Shown: positions 52,928-60,438 of the stretch, one piece after another
How positions within the stretch are numbered: the stretch's first letter is position 1
Layout: each line of letters opens with the position of its first letter
NCBI RefSeq assembly: GCF_001675045.1
Contig: NZ_LYPA01000065.1
Span: forward strand, 124,001 to 188,000
DNA length: 64,000 nucleotides
Reading direction: 5' to 3'
DNA from: Paenibacillus oryzae
GTDB lineage: Bacteria > Bacillota > Bacilli > Paenibacillales > Paenibacillaceae
The notes under the pieces: model-generated
What the model was told of the DNA's origin: nothing
Databases searched by the model: none
Seen by the model: the letters and a program-made list of their open reading frames with translations, nothing else
Translations under genes and position numbers: made by a program

Positions 52928-52978
52928 AAAAACAAGCCGCGAAGGAGTCCGTTTCAGGATTGCTTCGCGGCTTGTTTC
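52928..52978. terminator. bidirectional terminator between convergent genes
   Basis: A perfect 14-bp stem, AACAAGCCGCGAAG with CTTCGCGGCTTGTT, between the ArsR-type gene and the ABC-2 permease. The left A run makes it strongest on the minus strand. Confidence 0.88.
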
Positions 52979-52983
52979 ATGTC

Positions 52984-54105
52984 TTAGCGGACAGACGAAA
53001 TAGATTTGCTTTTGTAGAGCTGGGCGGCAAGCACAAAGCTTGCAATACCCCAGATGGCCATCAGGCCGATTCCGATCCAGAAGTCGGCGGAGAAAATATC
53101 GGTGGCATAAATCATGCCGTCGCGCATGCCTTCCACAAAGTAGGTAAGCGGGAGCACTTTTGGCACGACCTGCAGCCATTCCGGCAGCGTCTCCACAGGG
53201 AAAAATACGCCGCTCAGAAACATCATCAGCATGCTTATGATGTTGGCGATGCCCATGTAAGCCTCCATTGTTTTGCTGAAGGAGGAAATGAGGTAGCCCA
53301 TGGCGTTAAACACTAGCGCCCCGCCAAAAAAGGCAATGAGCAGCGTTAGCGGATTGATGTGTAAATTAGCGCCGAATCCAATGACGCCTACTAGCGTCAG
53401 CAGCACAATTTGGACGATGCCAAGCATGAGGCGGACGATCATGCCGGATAAACCAAACAGATCCATTCTGGCAGGAGTCATATGCAGCCGCTTGAGCAAG
53501 CCGCGCTTCCGCATATCCACCTGATCCACCATGCCGAACAAACCGCCTTGGGCAATGGCAAGCCCAATCATGCCCGTAAGCAGAAAGTCCTGATAGCTGA
53601 TGTCGTCAGAGGCTGACGTAATGGATTTCATGGCAACGCTGTATTGAGGCTCAGCTCCCAGAACGGCAAAGTTCATCCCCTGCACCACTTGGTCCAGAAT
53701 GCCGGCCACCGCCTGGGTTGTAGCCCCGCCTTCCCGCTCCATATTAATAAGAAGTCCGATTTCCGCCGCGCCTTCCTGCGCAGGAAGAACGATCAACGCA
53801 TCAATATCCTTTTCCTTGACCCATTCCTCTCCTTGCTCAAGAGTTACGGGAGCTTCATCCTTCAGCGTTAAGAGCGGAACGCCTTTAAGGCTCTCCATCA
53901 GCATGGCTGAGGAAGCGTTGGGCTTCTCGTCAACAACGGCTATTTTGGCCTGGAAGCCGTCGCTTGACATGCCTCCTCCAAAAATAATCATAAACAGGAC
54001 CATCAAAATAACGGGGAAAAAGATATTCCAGAACCAAACCTGCTTTTCCCGAAACATCATTTTGACCTGAGCGGAAAACATACTGGAAAATTGCTTAAAC
54101 GCCAT
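52984..54105 (-). CDS. ABC-2 type permease (drug/lipid exporter)
   Basis: A 373-residue permease with one N-terminal membrane helix (FFPVILMVLFMIIFGGG), an extracellular domain of about 130 residues, and five further helices in the C-terminal half. The layout is that of YhgE/ABC-2 type export permeases. A ribosome binding site GGAGGG and a start at 54105 give the canonical MAFKQFSSMFSAQVKM beginning. Together with the upstream ATPase it forms a two-component exporter. The exported compound is unknown. Confidence 0.88.
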   Translation of the reverse strand: MAFKQFSSMFSAQVKMMFREKQVWFWNIFFPVILMVLFMIIFGGGMSSDGFQAKIAVVDEKPNASSAMLMESLKGVPLLTLKDEAPVTLEQGEEWVKEKDIDALIVLPAQEGAAEIGLLINMEREGGATTQAVAGILDQVVQGMNFAVLGAEPQYSVAMKSITSASDDISYQDFLLTGMIGLAIAQGGLFGMVDQVDMRKRGLLKRLHMTPARMDLFGLSGMIVRLMLGIVQIVLLTLVGVIGFGANLHINPLTLLIAFFGGALVFNAMGYLISSFSKTMEAYMGIANIISMLMMFLSGVFFPVETLPEWLQVVPKVLPLTYFVEGMRDGMIYATDIFSADFWIGIGLMAIWGIASFVLAAQLYKSKSISSVR

Positions 54106-54109
54106 CTTG

Positions 54110-55039
54110 CTAATCCCTCCATTCCTTTCCTGTAAACGCAATAAACACATCCTCCAGGCTCATCTCGCGGATGGAGATTTGCTCGACGCGGTAGCCGTTT
54201 TCCTTGGTAAAGCCGAATAACGAATAAAGCGTATTCTCGGGATGCGTAGTCCAAACCTGCAAGGAGCTGCCTTCGCGGATGATTTTGGTCACGGTGTCCA
54301 ATTCCGATGCAGTCTGCTCCGTCGCCAATGCGGCTGCTTCTCCGTCCGTAAGCGTCAAGCGAACCTCTCGTTCGCTGGTAAGCCGATCAATCAGCGCGGC
54401 TGGCGTATCCAGCGTTATGACGCGTCCTTGATCCACAATGCATACCCGGTCGCTGAGCTTTTCGGCCTCCTCCATATAATGTGTCGTTAAAATAGTCGTT
54501 TTGCCGATTTCCTTCAGCTTCAGAATAATGTCCCAAATGTTGCGCCGCGCTTGAGGATCAAGACCCGTTGTAGGTTCATCCAGAAAAATAATGCCAGGAT
54601 CATTGATCATTGCAAGACCAATGGCCAGCCGCTGCTTCTGACCCCCCGACAGCTTTCGCACATGGCGATTTCGCTGCTCTGTCAGATTGACCATTTCCAG
54701 CACCTCGTCTACCGGCTTTGTCCGGGTAAAAAAGGTAGCAAACAGCTTCAGCGTTTCCTCTACGGTTAGCAGATCAAATAATGCGCTTGATTGCGGCTGA
54801 ACACCGATCTCCATTTTGATTTGCTCCGTGTTGCGCCCCCATTTAAGATCACCGAAGGCGATTTCACCGGAGTCAGGCGGAAGGAGCCCTTCAATCATCT
54901 CCAGCGTTGTTGTTTTGCCAGCTCCGTTGGGTCCGATAATCGTAAAGATTTCCCCTCCCTCCACAGCAAAGCTGATATCGCGGACGGCATGGACGGTTCC
55001 AAATGATTTTTTTAACCCGCTAACTTTCAATACCGGCAT
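54110..55039 (-). CDS. ABC transporter ATP-binding protein
   Basis: Cytoplasmic ATPase of 309 residues. Walker A IGPNGAGKTT near 41, signature LSGGQKQRLA, Walker B GIIFLDEPTTGLDP, and H-loop LTTHYMEEAEKL. A C-terminal extension of about 90 residues follows, typical of DrrA/CcmA-like exporters. Start at 55039 (MPVLKVSGLKKSFG) is preferred over a 12-codon extension. It ends four bases before the permease start, so the pair is coupled. Confidence 0.9.
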   Translation of the reverse strand: MPVLKVSGLKKSFGTVHAVRDISFAVEGGEIFTIIGPNGAGKTTTLEMIEGLLPPDSGEIAFGDLKWGRNTEQIKMEIGVQPQSSALFDLLTVEETLKLFATFFTRTKPVDEVLEMVNLTEQRNRHVRKLSGGQKQRLAIGLAMINDPGIIFLDEPTTGLDPQARRNIWDIILKLKEIGKTTILTTHYMEEAEKLSDRVCIVDQGRVITLDTPAALIDRLTSEREVRLTLTDGEAAALATEQTASELDTVTKIIREGSSLQVWTTHPENTLYSLFGFTKENGYRVEQISIREMSLEDVFIAFTGKEWRD

Positions 55040-55303
55040 TTCTGCTTCACTCCTCCTGTTTCCTTTTTTTTGCATGGTTCTTGTTCTCTATACCCATTAT
55101 AAACTAGCACTTTTCCTGTATGCTCCGTCCTCGGCTGCAAAGTGACTAGGTCCTGAGACTGAACTGGGGGGACATATTAGTTAATTGTTCATAGTTATTT
55201 AATAATGTAAAAGAAGGATTCTTAACATTTTTGTCAAATAAATAATTTATGAAAAAATTATAAAGAAAAATATAGAAATGAATGGGGAGATAGTGAGGAA
55301 TTC

Positions 55304-55876
55304 ATGTTCAAGACAGTGGAGAGTGAGCTGGAATTAGCGCTGTTTAACGGAATTTGGACAACAGTATGGATGGAGAAGGGATATGAGCTGGAATTTTCGA
55401 ATACAGTCCTCGACCGGTATATTGTTTTGACGGATGAGGGACACTGCATTGGCACTTCCGAGATTAAGCCTTATGATGTACAAACCAGCGAGATCAACAA
55501 AACGGCTCCATTCCACTTGCATCCAAAACTCATCGGGGAAGAAGCTAGGGTTGCTGAAATCGACAAAATTGCATTGCTCAGCTCGTATAGAAGCAAAGGA
55601 AACTATTTGTCCGCTTTGCTGTCATCGGCGGTACACTGTGCGGAAAATCGAAATATCCGCTATTTTGTTTCCTTGCTGGAGCCTGTTTTTTTACGGGCGT
55701 TAAGAATCACCTTCAAAATTCCGCTGGAGCGAATTGGCGACCGGCTCTATTACAAAGGAGATTTTGTTGTTCCCGTTATATTTGATATGGAGGCCATGTA
55801 TCGCAACAAGCAGCATTATGAATGGCTGATGGACTACAAGCCAAATCGCATAATAGAACAGGTGGATATCAGATGA
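55304..55876 (+). CDS. GNAT-fold acyltransferase-like protein (autoinducer synthase/FeeM-like)
   Basis: A 190-residue protein that I match by pattern, not identity, to the GNAT-fold branch that includes LuxI autoinducer synthases and FeeM-type N-acyl amino acid synthases. The order of elements fits: a short Arg/Trp-bearing start (NGIWTTVWMEKGYELEF), an Asp-containing strand (VLDRYIVLTDEGHCIGTSEI), the core AEIDKIALLSSYRSKGNYLS with Glu and the P-loop-like YRSKG, then EPVFLRALRITFKIPLERIG and a final GDFVVPVIFDME. No usual N-acetyltransferase partner is seen. The ATG follows GAGATAGTGAGG. It overlaps the next gene by four bases (ATGA). A role in making an acylated small molecule is inferred. 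Confidence 0.6.
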   Translation: MFKTVESELELALFNGIWTTVWMEKGYELEFSNTVLDRYIVLTDEGHCIGTSEIKPYDVQTSEINKTAPFHLHPKLIGEEARVAEIDKIALLSSYRSKGNYLSALLSSAVHCAENRNIRYFVSLLEPVFLRALRITFKIPLERIGDRLYYKGDFVVPVIFDMEAMYRNKQHYEWLMDYKPNRIIEQVDIR

Positions 55877-57363
55877 AACAAAACTTGACGGTACTAGACA
55901 AACGAAATCGCTTGCAAGTCAACATTATTTGGGGCTTGCTGGCACTGGGAATTTTGACCGACTTTGCAATAGGACTGGAACTTAAAGTCATTTTGCTGCT
56001 TGCCGGCGTAGGAGCTGTTACAGGTGGCATTGCTGCCGCAATGGCCTATCTGAGAATCGGCAGCCGATTTGTCAAATATGTTGTCCCATGCAACTTGACA
56101 ATCATTGTATCGCTGTTAATTTTGTCCGACCCCAATCCAATCGTCAGCACTTATTTTCTCGTCTACGTTAATCTGGCGATTGTGTCCCTCTACTCAGACT
56201 ATAAACCGATTATTTTGACCGGTGTACTTGGGGCTGGGTTGAGCACCTATCTGTTTCTCGATCCCTTCTATCAGGAAAAGCTGTTTCCAGGGGAGTCCTT
56301 GGCTTTGCTGTTCTTGTACCTGGCTTTTGCTACAACGGCTATGGCAATAGCGGCCGGTTTTAGTGCAAAGCTGCAAAAGGAGGTTACGGAGCGGCAGAGT
56401 GAAGCGCTTAAAGCGCAGCAGTTGTCCGAGCGTATTTTGGGTCAATTAAAAGATTCTATTGGCATTTTGACAACGTTTAGCCGCGAGCAGCAGCAGCACG
56501 TTCATTCCACGGGAACGATTTCGCGCGAAGTAACGGGGACCTTTAGTGAAATGACGGCAGCGATCGAAAAACAAACGGGCAGCGTAGTTTCCATTAACGA
56601 GTCGGCCCAGGAAATGGAAGAGTTTATGGGCAAGCTGCGGGAGGGAGCATCCAGCCTTCAACAATATGCTGAGCAAAACGTTAGTATGACGGAGCAAAAC
56701 AGCGCGGAGCTTGAGAAGCTTGCAAGCGAAATGGCAGCTTTGGGCGCCATTATGTCAAATACGGTTGCAGGCATGGAAGTGCTGCAGCGTCATAATGAGC
56801 AAGTGACGGCGATCGTAGATACGATAAGCGACATTTCGGAGCAGACCAATCTGCTTGCCCTTAATGCCGCGATTGAAGCGGCGCGGGCTGGTGAGCATGG
56901 CCGCGGCTTTGCCGTCGTATCTGGCGAGGTACGCAAGCTGGCGGATCATTCCCGCAAATCGACGGAGGAAATCGGAAGTATACTAACCGAGATTCGGGCG
57001 CAAATTGACGAAGCTTATGCCGGTGTTACGAAGGGCCAGGAGGCGGTCAGACAAAGCGGCGAGGTTACGCGCAAGTCGGTTGAGCTGTTTCAGGACATTA
57101 ATGGAAATGCCCATCAGACCAAGGAGCATTCAAGGCAGCTAGGCGAAGGCTCCACCCGTTTGTACCAAAGATACGGAGAACTGGCTGCCGAACTGGACAG
57201 CATTGCCGCAACGACGCAGCAGAACATGGCTTCGGTGGAGGAAGTACAGGCGAGCATGGAATCCCAAAACCAGAAGATCGCGGTTATGGTTGAGGAATAC
57301 GCCAAGCTGGATAGTCTCGTTTCGGAATTGAAAAATCTTTCAGAGCAAAAAACAGGCGCTTAA
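55873..57363 (+). CDS. methyl-accepting protein with multi-helix membrane input domain
   Basis: A chemoreceptor-type signalling protein of 496 residues without a periplasmic sensor. Six hydrophobic helices occupy about 18-180 (for example IIWGLLALGILTDFAIG, VILLLAGVGAVTGGIAAAM, LTIIVSLLILSD). A cytoplasmic coiled coil and the MCP signalling domain follow, with the tip [20 protein letters not shown] near residue 330. HAMP is absent. Residues in the tip are fully conserved. The ATG overlaps the stop of the acyltransferase-like gene, so the two are co-translated. A membrane-embedded input domain would fit a hydrophobic signal, which is inference. Confidence 0.88.
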   Translation: MKQNLTVLDKRNRLQVNIIWGLLALGILTDFAIGLELKVILLLAGVGAVTGGIAAAMAYLRIGSRFVKYVVPCNLTIIVSLLILSDPNPIVSTYFLVYVNLAIVSLYSDYKPIILTGVLGAGLSTYLFLDPFYQEKLFPGESLALLFLYLAFATTAMAIAAGFSAKLQKEVTERQSEALKAQQLSERILGQLKDSIGILTTFSREQQQHVHSTGTISREVTGTFSEMTAAIEKQTGSVVSINESAQEMEEFMGKLREGASSLQQYAEQNVSMTEQNSAELEKLASEMAALGAIMSNTVAGMEVLQRHNEQVTAIVDTISDISEQTNLLALNAAIEAARAGEHGRGFAVVSGEVRKLADHSRKSTEEIGSILTEIRAQIDEAYAGVTKGQEAVRQSGEVTRKSVELFQDINGNAHQTKEHSRQLGEGSTRLYQRYGELAAELDSIAATTQQNMASVEEVQASMESQNQKIAVMVEEYAKLDSLVSELKNLSEQKTGA

Positions 57364-57386
57364 AAAGCGTGTTTAAAAAGCATTAT

Positions 57387-57474
57387 CAAAAGTATTAGCA
57401 AAAGTATTAGCAAATGTATTCTCAAAATGAGTTCTCAAAATGAGTTCGCAAAAAGCATGTTCAAAAGCTCTGTG
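57387..57474 (+). repeat. degenerate 12-13-bp tandem repeats
   Basis: Seven consecutive units that begin CAAAA or CAAAT (CAAAAGTATTAG twice, CAAATGTATTCT, CAAAATGAGTTCT, CAAAATGAGTTCG and two weaker units). It follows the transducer gene. It does not code for anything I recognise. Confidence 0.75.
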
Positions 57475-57501
57475 GGAAGCACAGCTTTTATAAAAAAGAG
57501 A

Positions 57502-57552
57502 AGGGCCCGTTCTATCATTTCCCAAGGGAGCAGATAGCGCGGGTCTTTTTTT
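57502..57552 (+). terminator. terminator of the acyltransferase-transducer operon
   Basis: An imperfect stem pairing GGCCCGTTCTATC with GATAGCGCGGGTC around a CCCAAGGG inner hairpin, followed by seven T. Confidence 0.75.
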
Positions 57553-57641
57553 CACTACATATGAAAAATGCAGCTCAAAATAGGAAACATTGCTCGACTT
57601 AAGGATGCCTGGCACTCGTATTGAGGCAGGTGAGTGGAATG

Positions 57642-57793
57642 CATCAGTACTGAGGTACTTCATCCGAATTCACGTACTTCATCTGCACTTGCGTGCTGCA
57701 TCAGTACTCACATACTGCATCCGTACTTGCGTACTGCATTCGTACTTGCGTACTGCATTCGTACTTGCGTACTGCATCCATACTCGTGTAATG
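57642..57793 (+). repeat. 19-bp tandem repeat array, eight units
   Basis: Eight contiguous 19-bp units. Units 5-7 are nearly identical (CATTCGTACTTGCGTACTG) and the outer units are degenerate. It starts at 57642 and ends ten bases before the target duplication of the insertion sequence. The period is not a multiple of three, so the overlapping frames are chance. Confidence 0.9.
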
Positions 57794-57803
57794 GTTCTTT
57801 CTA

Positions 57804-57820
57804 CTGAATCTTCATAGGAG
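57804..57820 (+). repeat. left target-site duplication of the insertion sequence
   Basis: CTGAATCTTCATAGGAG, identical to the sequence at 59296-59312 just beyond the other end of the insertion sequence. Confidence 0.93.
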
Positions 57821-59295
57821 TGTCAAACGTCTGAGATAATGTCACCCTAACTGATCTGAGAAAATGTCACTTCTAAATGTTGCCGATGCGACTCACCAGG
57901 TCACATCGGCATAGCTGTTATGCTGAGAATACATGGCTTCTTGGAATTGGTTCTTATTTGTGCTACGCTTGATTCGTTGAGGTTTCATCGTGGCTTTCCA
58001 CGAATAGGTAGAGGCGGTTTTGCGTGGCGACGCAGAACTCGCCTTTTTCTTTTGTTGCTTGGGCTTGACGGGTTTCTCAACCTCTACAAGCGTAATGGTA
58101 GTCCCATCGTGCCACACGACGACTTCACCCGTAAGGGTCTGACGAACCTCTACGACGGTTTTGGCATCGAAGCGACAGGCTGTCGGCTTAGCAAATGTAT
58201 ACAGCTTGTTGGCGTAGGACAAGGTATGGCCATGACCAAGCGTCCGCTTTTCACGGGTAGTGAAGACATACTCAAGTCGAGTGGTGGAGTCGAGCTTCAT
58301 GTAGGCGCTCTCGTCCTTTTTCGGCTTCACGGCGAACTTGCGGTTGTGCTTGAGCACAAGCGCCGGCAAGGCCTTGTTTGCCTCTTCCATCGTATTCACA
58401 CCCAGGAGGCGCAACTCGATGACCAGGCGATCCTGGAGTGTTCCCCAGAGGCGTTCAATGCGTCCTTTGGCCTGCGGTGTAAGTGCCTTGATGTGCGTGA
58501 TGCAGAGTTCGTCCATAGCCTTGCCAAATTCGGATAGCGGCTTCGTTTCACCAGCCAGTTCCTGCTCGATGGTCAACGTCTCGTTTGGTGAACGGAAGAT
58601 CGTATGGCGGTCACTGTAGAGCCCGAGCGGGATACCGTATTTTTTCAAACCTTGCTGCATCACAAGCGAATAGCCTTCGCGAGACTCGTTTGGTCTGAAG
58701 ATGGCGCCAACAATGGTGCCTGTCGCATCGTCGATAGCTGCGTGAAGGGCGAAGCCGAGCGCGCGGTCTTCGAGCCATGCATAAGGCGTGGCATCGATCT
58801 GCCAGAGCGCACCAGCTTGAGAACGGCGCTCGCGTGGCTGATGGGCTTTACTGCGGCGGCGCTGCTTGATTTGTTTTATGCCCTTAGCGATTAAGATCCG
58901 GCGTACGCTAGAAGGGCTTAACTCCAACTGATCGCGTTCGGTGAGTAGTTCCGCAAAGTGGCAGTTGTTACTTCCCGCATACTGCTGCCTGTAAAGGGCG
59001 GCCACGCGTTCTTTCATTTCATCTGTAAGTGCATGAGCGGGCTTCTTGCCACGATTGCGATGAATAAGCGCCGCTGCGCCTCCCTCCGTCCTATACTTCT
59101 TCTTCAACCGAATCACCTGTCTGCACGTTAATCCGAGTGATGCCGCTCCTTCCGCATTCGTCATATGCCCGCTAATGATCTTTTCCACCACGACGACCTT
59201 CTTCAACTCTGCTCTGCTCAATGTCAATGTCTCCTGTTCCATAGTGACATTATCTCAGAACAGTTATACGGTGACATTATCACAGCACAATGACA
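57821..59295. mobile_element. complete insertion sequence (ISNCY/IS1202-like)
   Basis: A 1475-bp element with TGTCA at its left end and TGACA at its right end, imperfect terminal repeats and one transposase gene. Each end carries two copies of a GATAATGTCAC-type motif: CTGAGATAATGTCAC at 57831-57845 and CTGAGAAAATGTCAC at 57856-57870, and on the right GTGACATTATCTCAG at 59244-59258 and GTGACATTATCACAG at 59271-59285. These are likely transposase binding sites. It is flanked by identical 17-bp direct repeats, so the insertion is recent and complete. Confidence 0.92.
57893..59242 (-). CDS. ISNCY-type DDE transposase
   Basis: A transposase of 449 residues. The N-terminal helix-turn-helix spans about 20-50 (MTNAEGAASLGLTCRQVIRL). 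The integrase-like core contains the DDE residues: Asp in WQIDATPYAW, Asp in LYSDRHTIF and Glu in AKGRIERLWGT. The C-terminal Lys/Ser-rich tail is variable. The closest group I recall is ISNCY (IS1202-like), also related to IS481. No clear ribosome site precedes the ATG. The frame is intact, so the element may be active. Confidence 0.92.
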   Translation of the reverse strand: MEQETLTLSRAELKKVVVVEKIISGHMTNAEGAASLGLTCRQVIRLKKKYRTEGGAAALIHRNRGKKPAHALTDEMKERVAALYRQQYAGSNNCHFAELLTERDQLELSPSSVRRILIAKGIKQIKQRRRSKAHQPRERRSQAGALWQIDATPYAWLEDRALGFALHAAIDDATGTIVGAIFRPNESREGYSLVMQQGLKKYGIPLGLYSDRHTIFRSPNETLTIEQELAGETKPLSEFGKAMDELCITHIKALTPQAKGRIERLWGTLQDRLVIELRLLGVNTMEEANKALPALVLKHNRKFAVKPKKDESAYMKLDSTTRLEYVFTTREKRTLGHGHTLSYANKLYTFAKPTACRFDAKTVVEVRQTLTGEVVVWHDGTTITLVEVEKPVKPKQQKKKASSASPRKTASTYSWKATMKPQRIKRSTNKNQFQEAMYSQHNSYADVTW

Positions 59296-59312
59296 CTGAA
59301 TCTTCATAGGAG
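59296..59312 (+). repeat. right target-site duplication of the insertion sequence
   Basis: CTGAATCTTCATAGGAG, matching 57804-57820. The two copies directly abut the element on either side. Confidence 0.93.
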
Positions 59313-59317
59313 TTGAC

Positions 59318-59547
59318 TTTTGTATGGATTTTCGTATAAAAGTTGAGATTCTGAATGCCATTAGGGTCGTTTTGTACAATAAATCGTACAATAATACCCG
59401 TTCAGAGGGGATAAGTCGTTATTTTGTATGATAAATCGTACAATATTACCCATTCGGAGGGAATAAGTTGTTATTTTGTACGATAAATCGTACAAGTTGT
59501 ATTTGCTGTGGTGCACGAAATGGTATTTTGAGTGAATTATCATACAA
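59318..59547 (+). repeat. 52-bp tandem repeat array with palindromic core
   Basis: Five units spaced exactly 52 bp apart. The core of each is a 22-base near-palindrome starting TTTTG at 59318, 59370, 59422, 59474 and 59526. The best unit (59474) contains TTGTACGAT-AA-ATCGTACAA, a perfect 9-bp inverted repeat. Units 1 (59318) and 5 (59526) are degenerate. The cores at 59370, 59422 and 59474 carry ACGAT-AA-ATCGT or a one-base variant. The padR promoter region just downstream has two copies of ACGATATATCGT, which differs by one base. No gene lies in 59243-59673. Confidence 0.9.
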
Positions 59548-59603
59548 AGTCTTCTTGTTGTTTGCCTGGACCGAATGAGATTTGCTGCCAAAGTCAAAAC
59601 GTA

Positions 59604-59654
59604 TTGTCAGCTAACGATATATCGTATAGTATTTACTTTATTACGATATATCGT
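59604..59654 (+). promoter_or_regulatory. padR promoter with two palindromic operators
   Basis: Two perfect ACGATATATCGT palindromes lie at 59614-59625 and 59643-59654, 29 bp apart start to start. A candidate promoter, TTGTCA at 59604-59609 with TATAGT or TAGTAT near 59625-59632, overlaps the first. Such paired operators around the promoter of a padR gene are the usual sign of autoregulation. Confidence 0.8.
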
Positions 59655-59673
59655 TAAATGAAGGGGCATAGAT

Positions 59674-60438
59674 ATGAAAGAGTGGGGCGAGGAAGATCGT
59701 CTATTTCTGCATCTTGGAGGAGAAAGGGAAACGGGAGGATCGGGCAGGCGTTATTTCAGCCGAGGGGGAGTGAAGTTTGCGCTGCTCGAACTGCTGGAGG
59801 AGGAAAATATGCACGGCTATCAGATGATGAAAGCGCTTGAGGAGCAGTCCGGCGGAACGTATCAGCCCAGCGCGGGTTCTATTTATCCTACTTTGCAAAT
59901 GCTGCGCGATCAAGGTTTTGTGGAATCCAGCAAGAAGGACGGCAAACAGGTTTTTCAAATAACTGCCGAAGGGCGGATTTATTTGCGCGAGGAGAATGAG
60001 AAGTCGGAGACGGCATCCCTGTGCGAGAGGGAGTGCAAAACGCGCAATAGAAATACCGGAGATGCAGGAGACGTCGGAGATACCCGATATGCTGGAGATA
60101 TCGCAGATACTACAGATGCCTCAGATAACCGGTATGCCGGAGATAACGCAGATACAGCAGATGCCTTAGATGCCGAAGAGGCTGGAGAAGAGCAATCCGC
60201 AAGGATGGCTGAAGGAGATGGGGAGCGCGGGGGCAGAAAAAGAAACCGCAGATTAACGCCTAAAGGCAAGGAGCTCCTTCATCTGCTGAAGGCGGCTGAA
60301 CGTTCCGCGATCGGCGATGCCGGGAAGGCGGAGGAGCTAAGAGTTATTTTGCAGCAATTGAAGAAGTCATTAGCCCTTTTAATAGAAGGAAGCGATACCG
60401 AGCCGGAAGGAAGGGGGAAACGTGAATTTGGAAAATAA
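59674..60438 (+). CDS. PadR-family transcriptional regulator with acidic repeat insert
   Basis: A 254-residue regulator. The PadR winged helix is near 24-110 (GVKFALLELLEEENMHGYQM, then SAGSIYPTLQMLRDQGFVES). Residues about 128-178 are an acidic Asp/Ala/Gly/Thr insert built on a 16-residue repeat (the RYAGD-x-ADT-x-DA pattern occurs twice). A short helical C-terminal part (LTPKGKELLHLLKAAERSA) resembles the usual dimerisation helix. The ATG follows AAGGGG eight bases upstream. It overlaps the exporter gene by 17 bases and should repress the exporter through the operators at 59614 and 59643. Confidence 0.88.
   Translation: MKEWGEEDRLFLHLGGERETGGSGRRYFSRGGVKFALLELLEEENMHGYQMMKALEEQSGGTYQPSAGSIYPTLQMLRDQGFVESSKKDGKQVFQITAEGRIYLREENEKSETASLCERECKTRNRNTGDAGDVGDTRYAGDIADTTDASDNRYAGDNADTADALDAEEAGEEQSARMAEGDGERGGRKRNRRLTPKGKELLHLLKAAERSAIGDAGKAEELRVILQQLKKSLALLIEGSDTEPEGRGKREFGK

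Noticed and set aside
57590-57817. 75-residue frame through the 19-bp repeats
   Set aside because: The repeat period is not a multiple of three, there is no ribosome site, and it ends in the target duplication.
57642-59547. CRISPR array
   Set aside because: Neither repeat set has unique spacers between constant repeats of normal size; the 19-bp units are contiguous and the 52-bp units are whole repeats. No cas genes are present.
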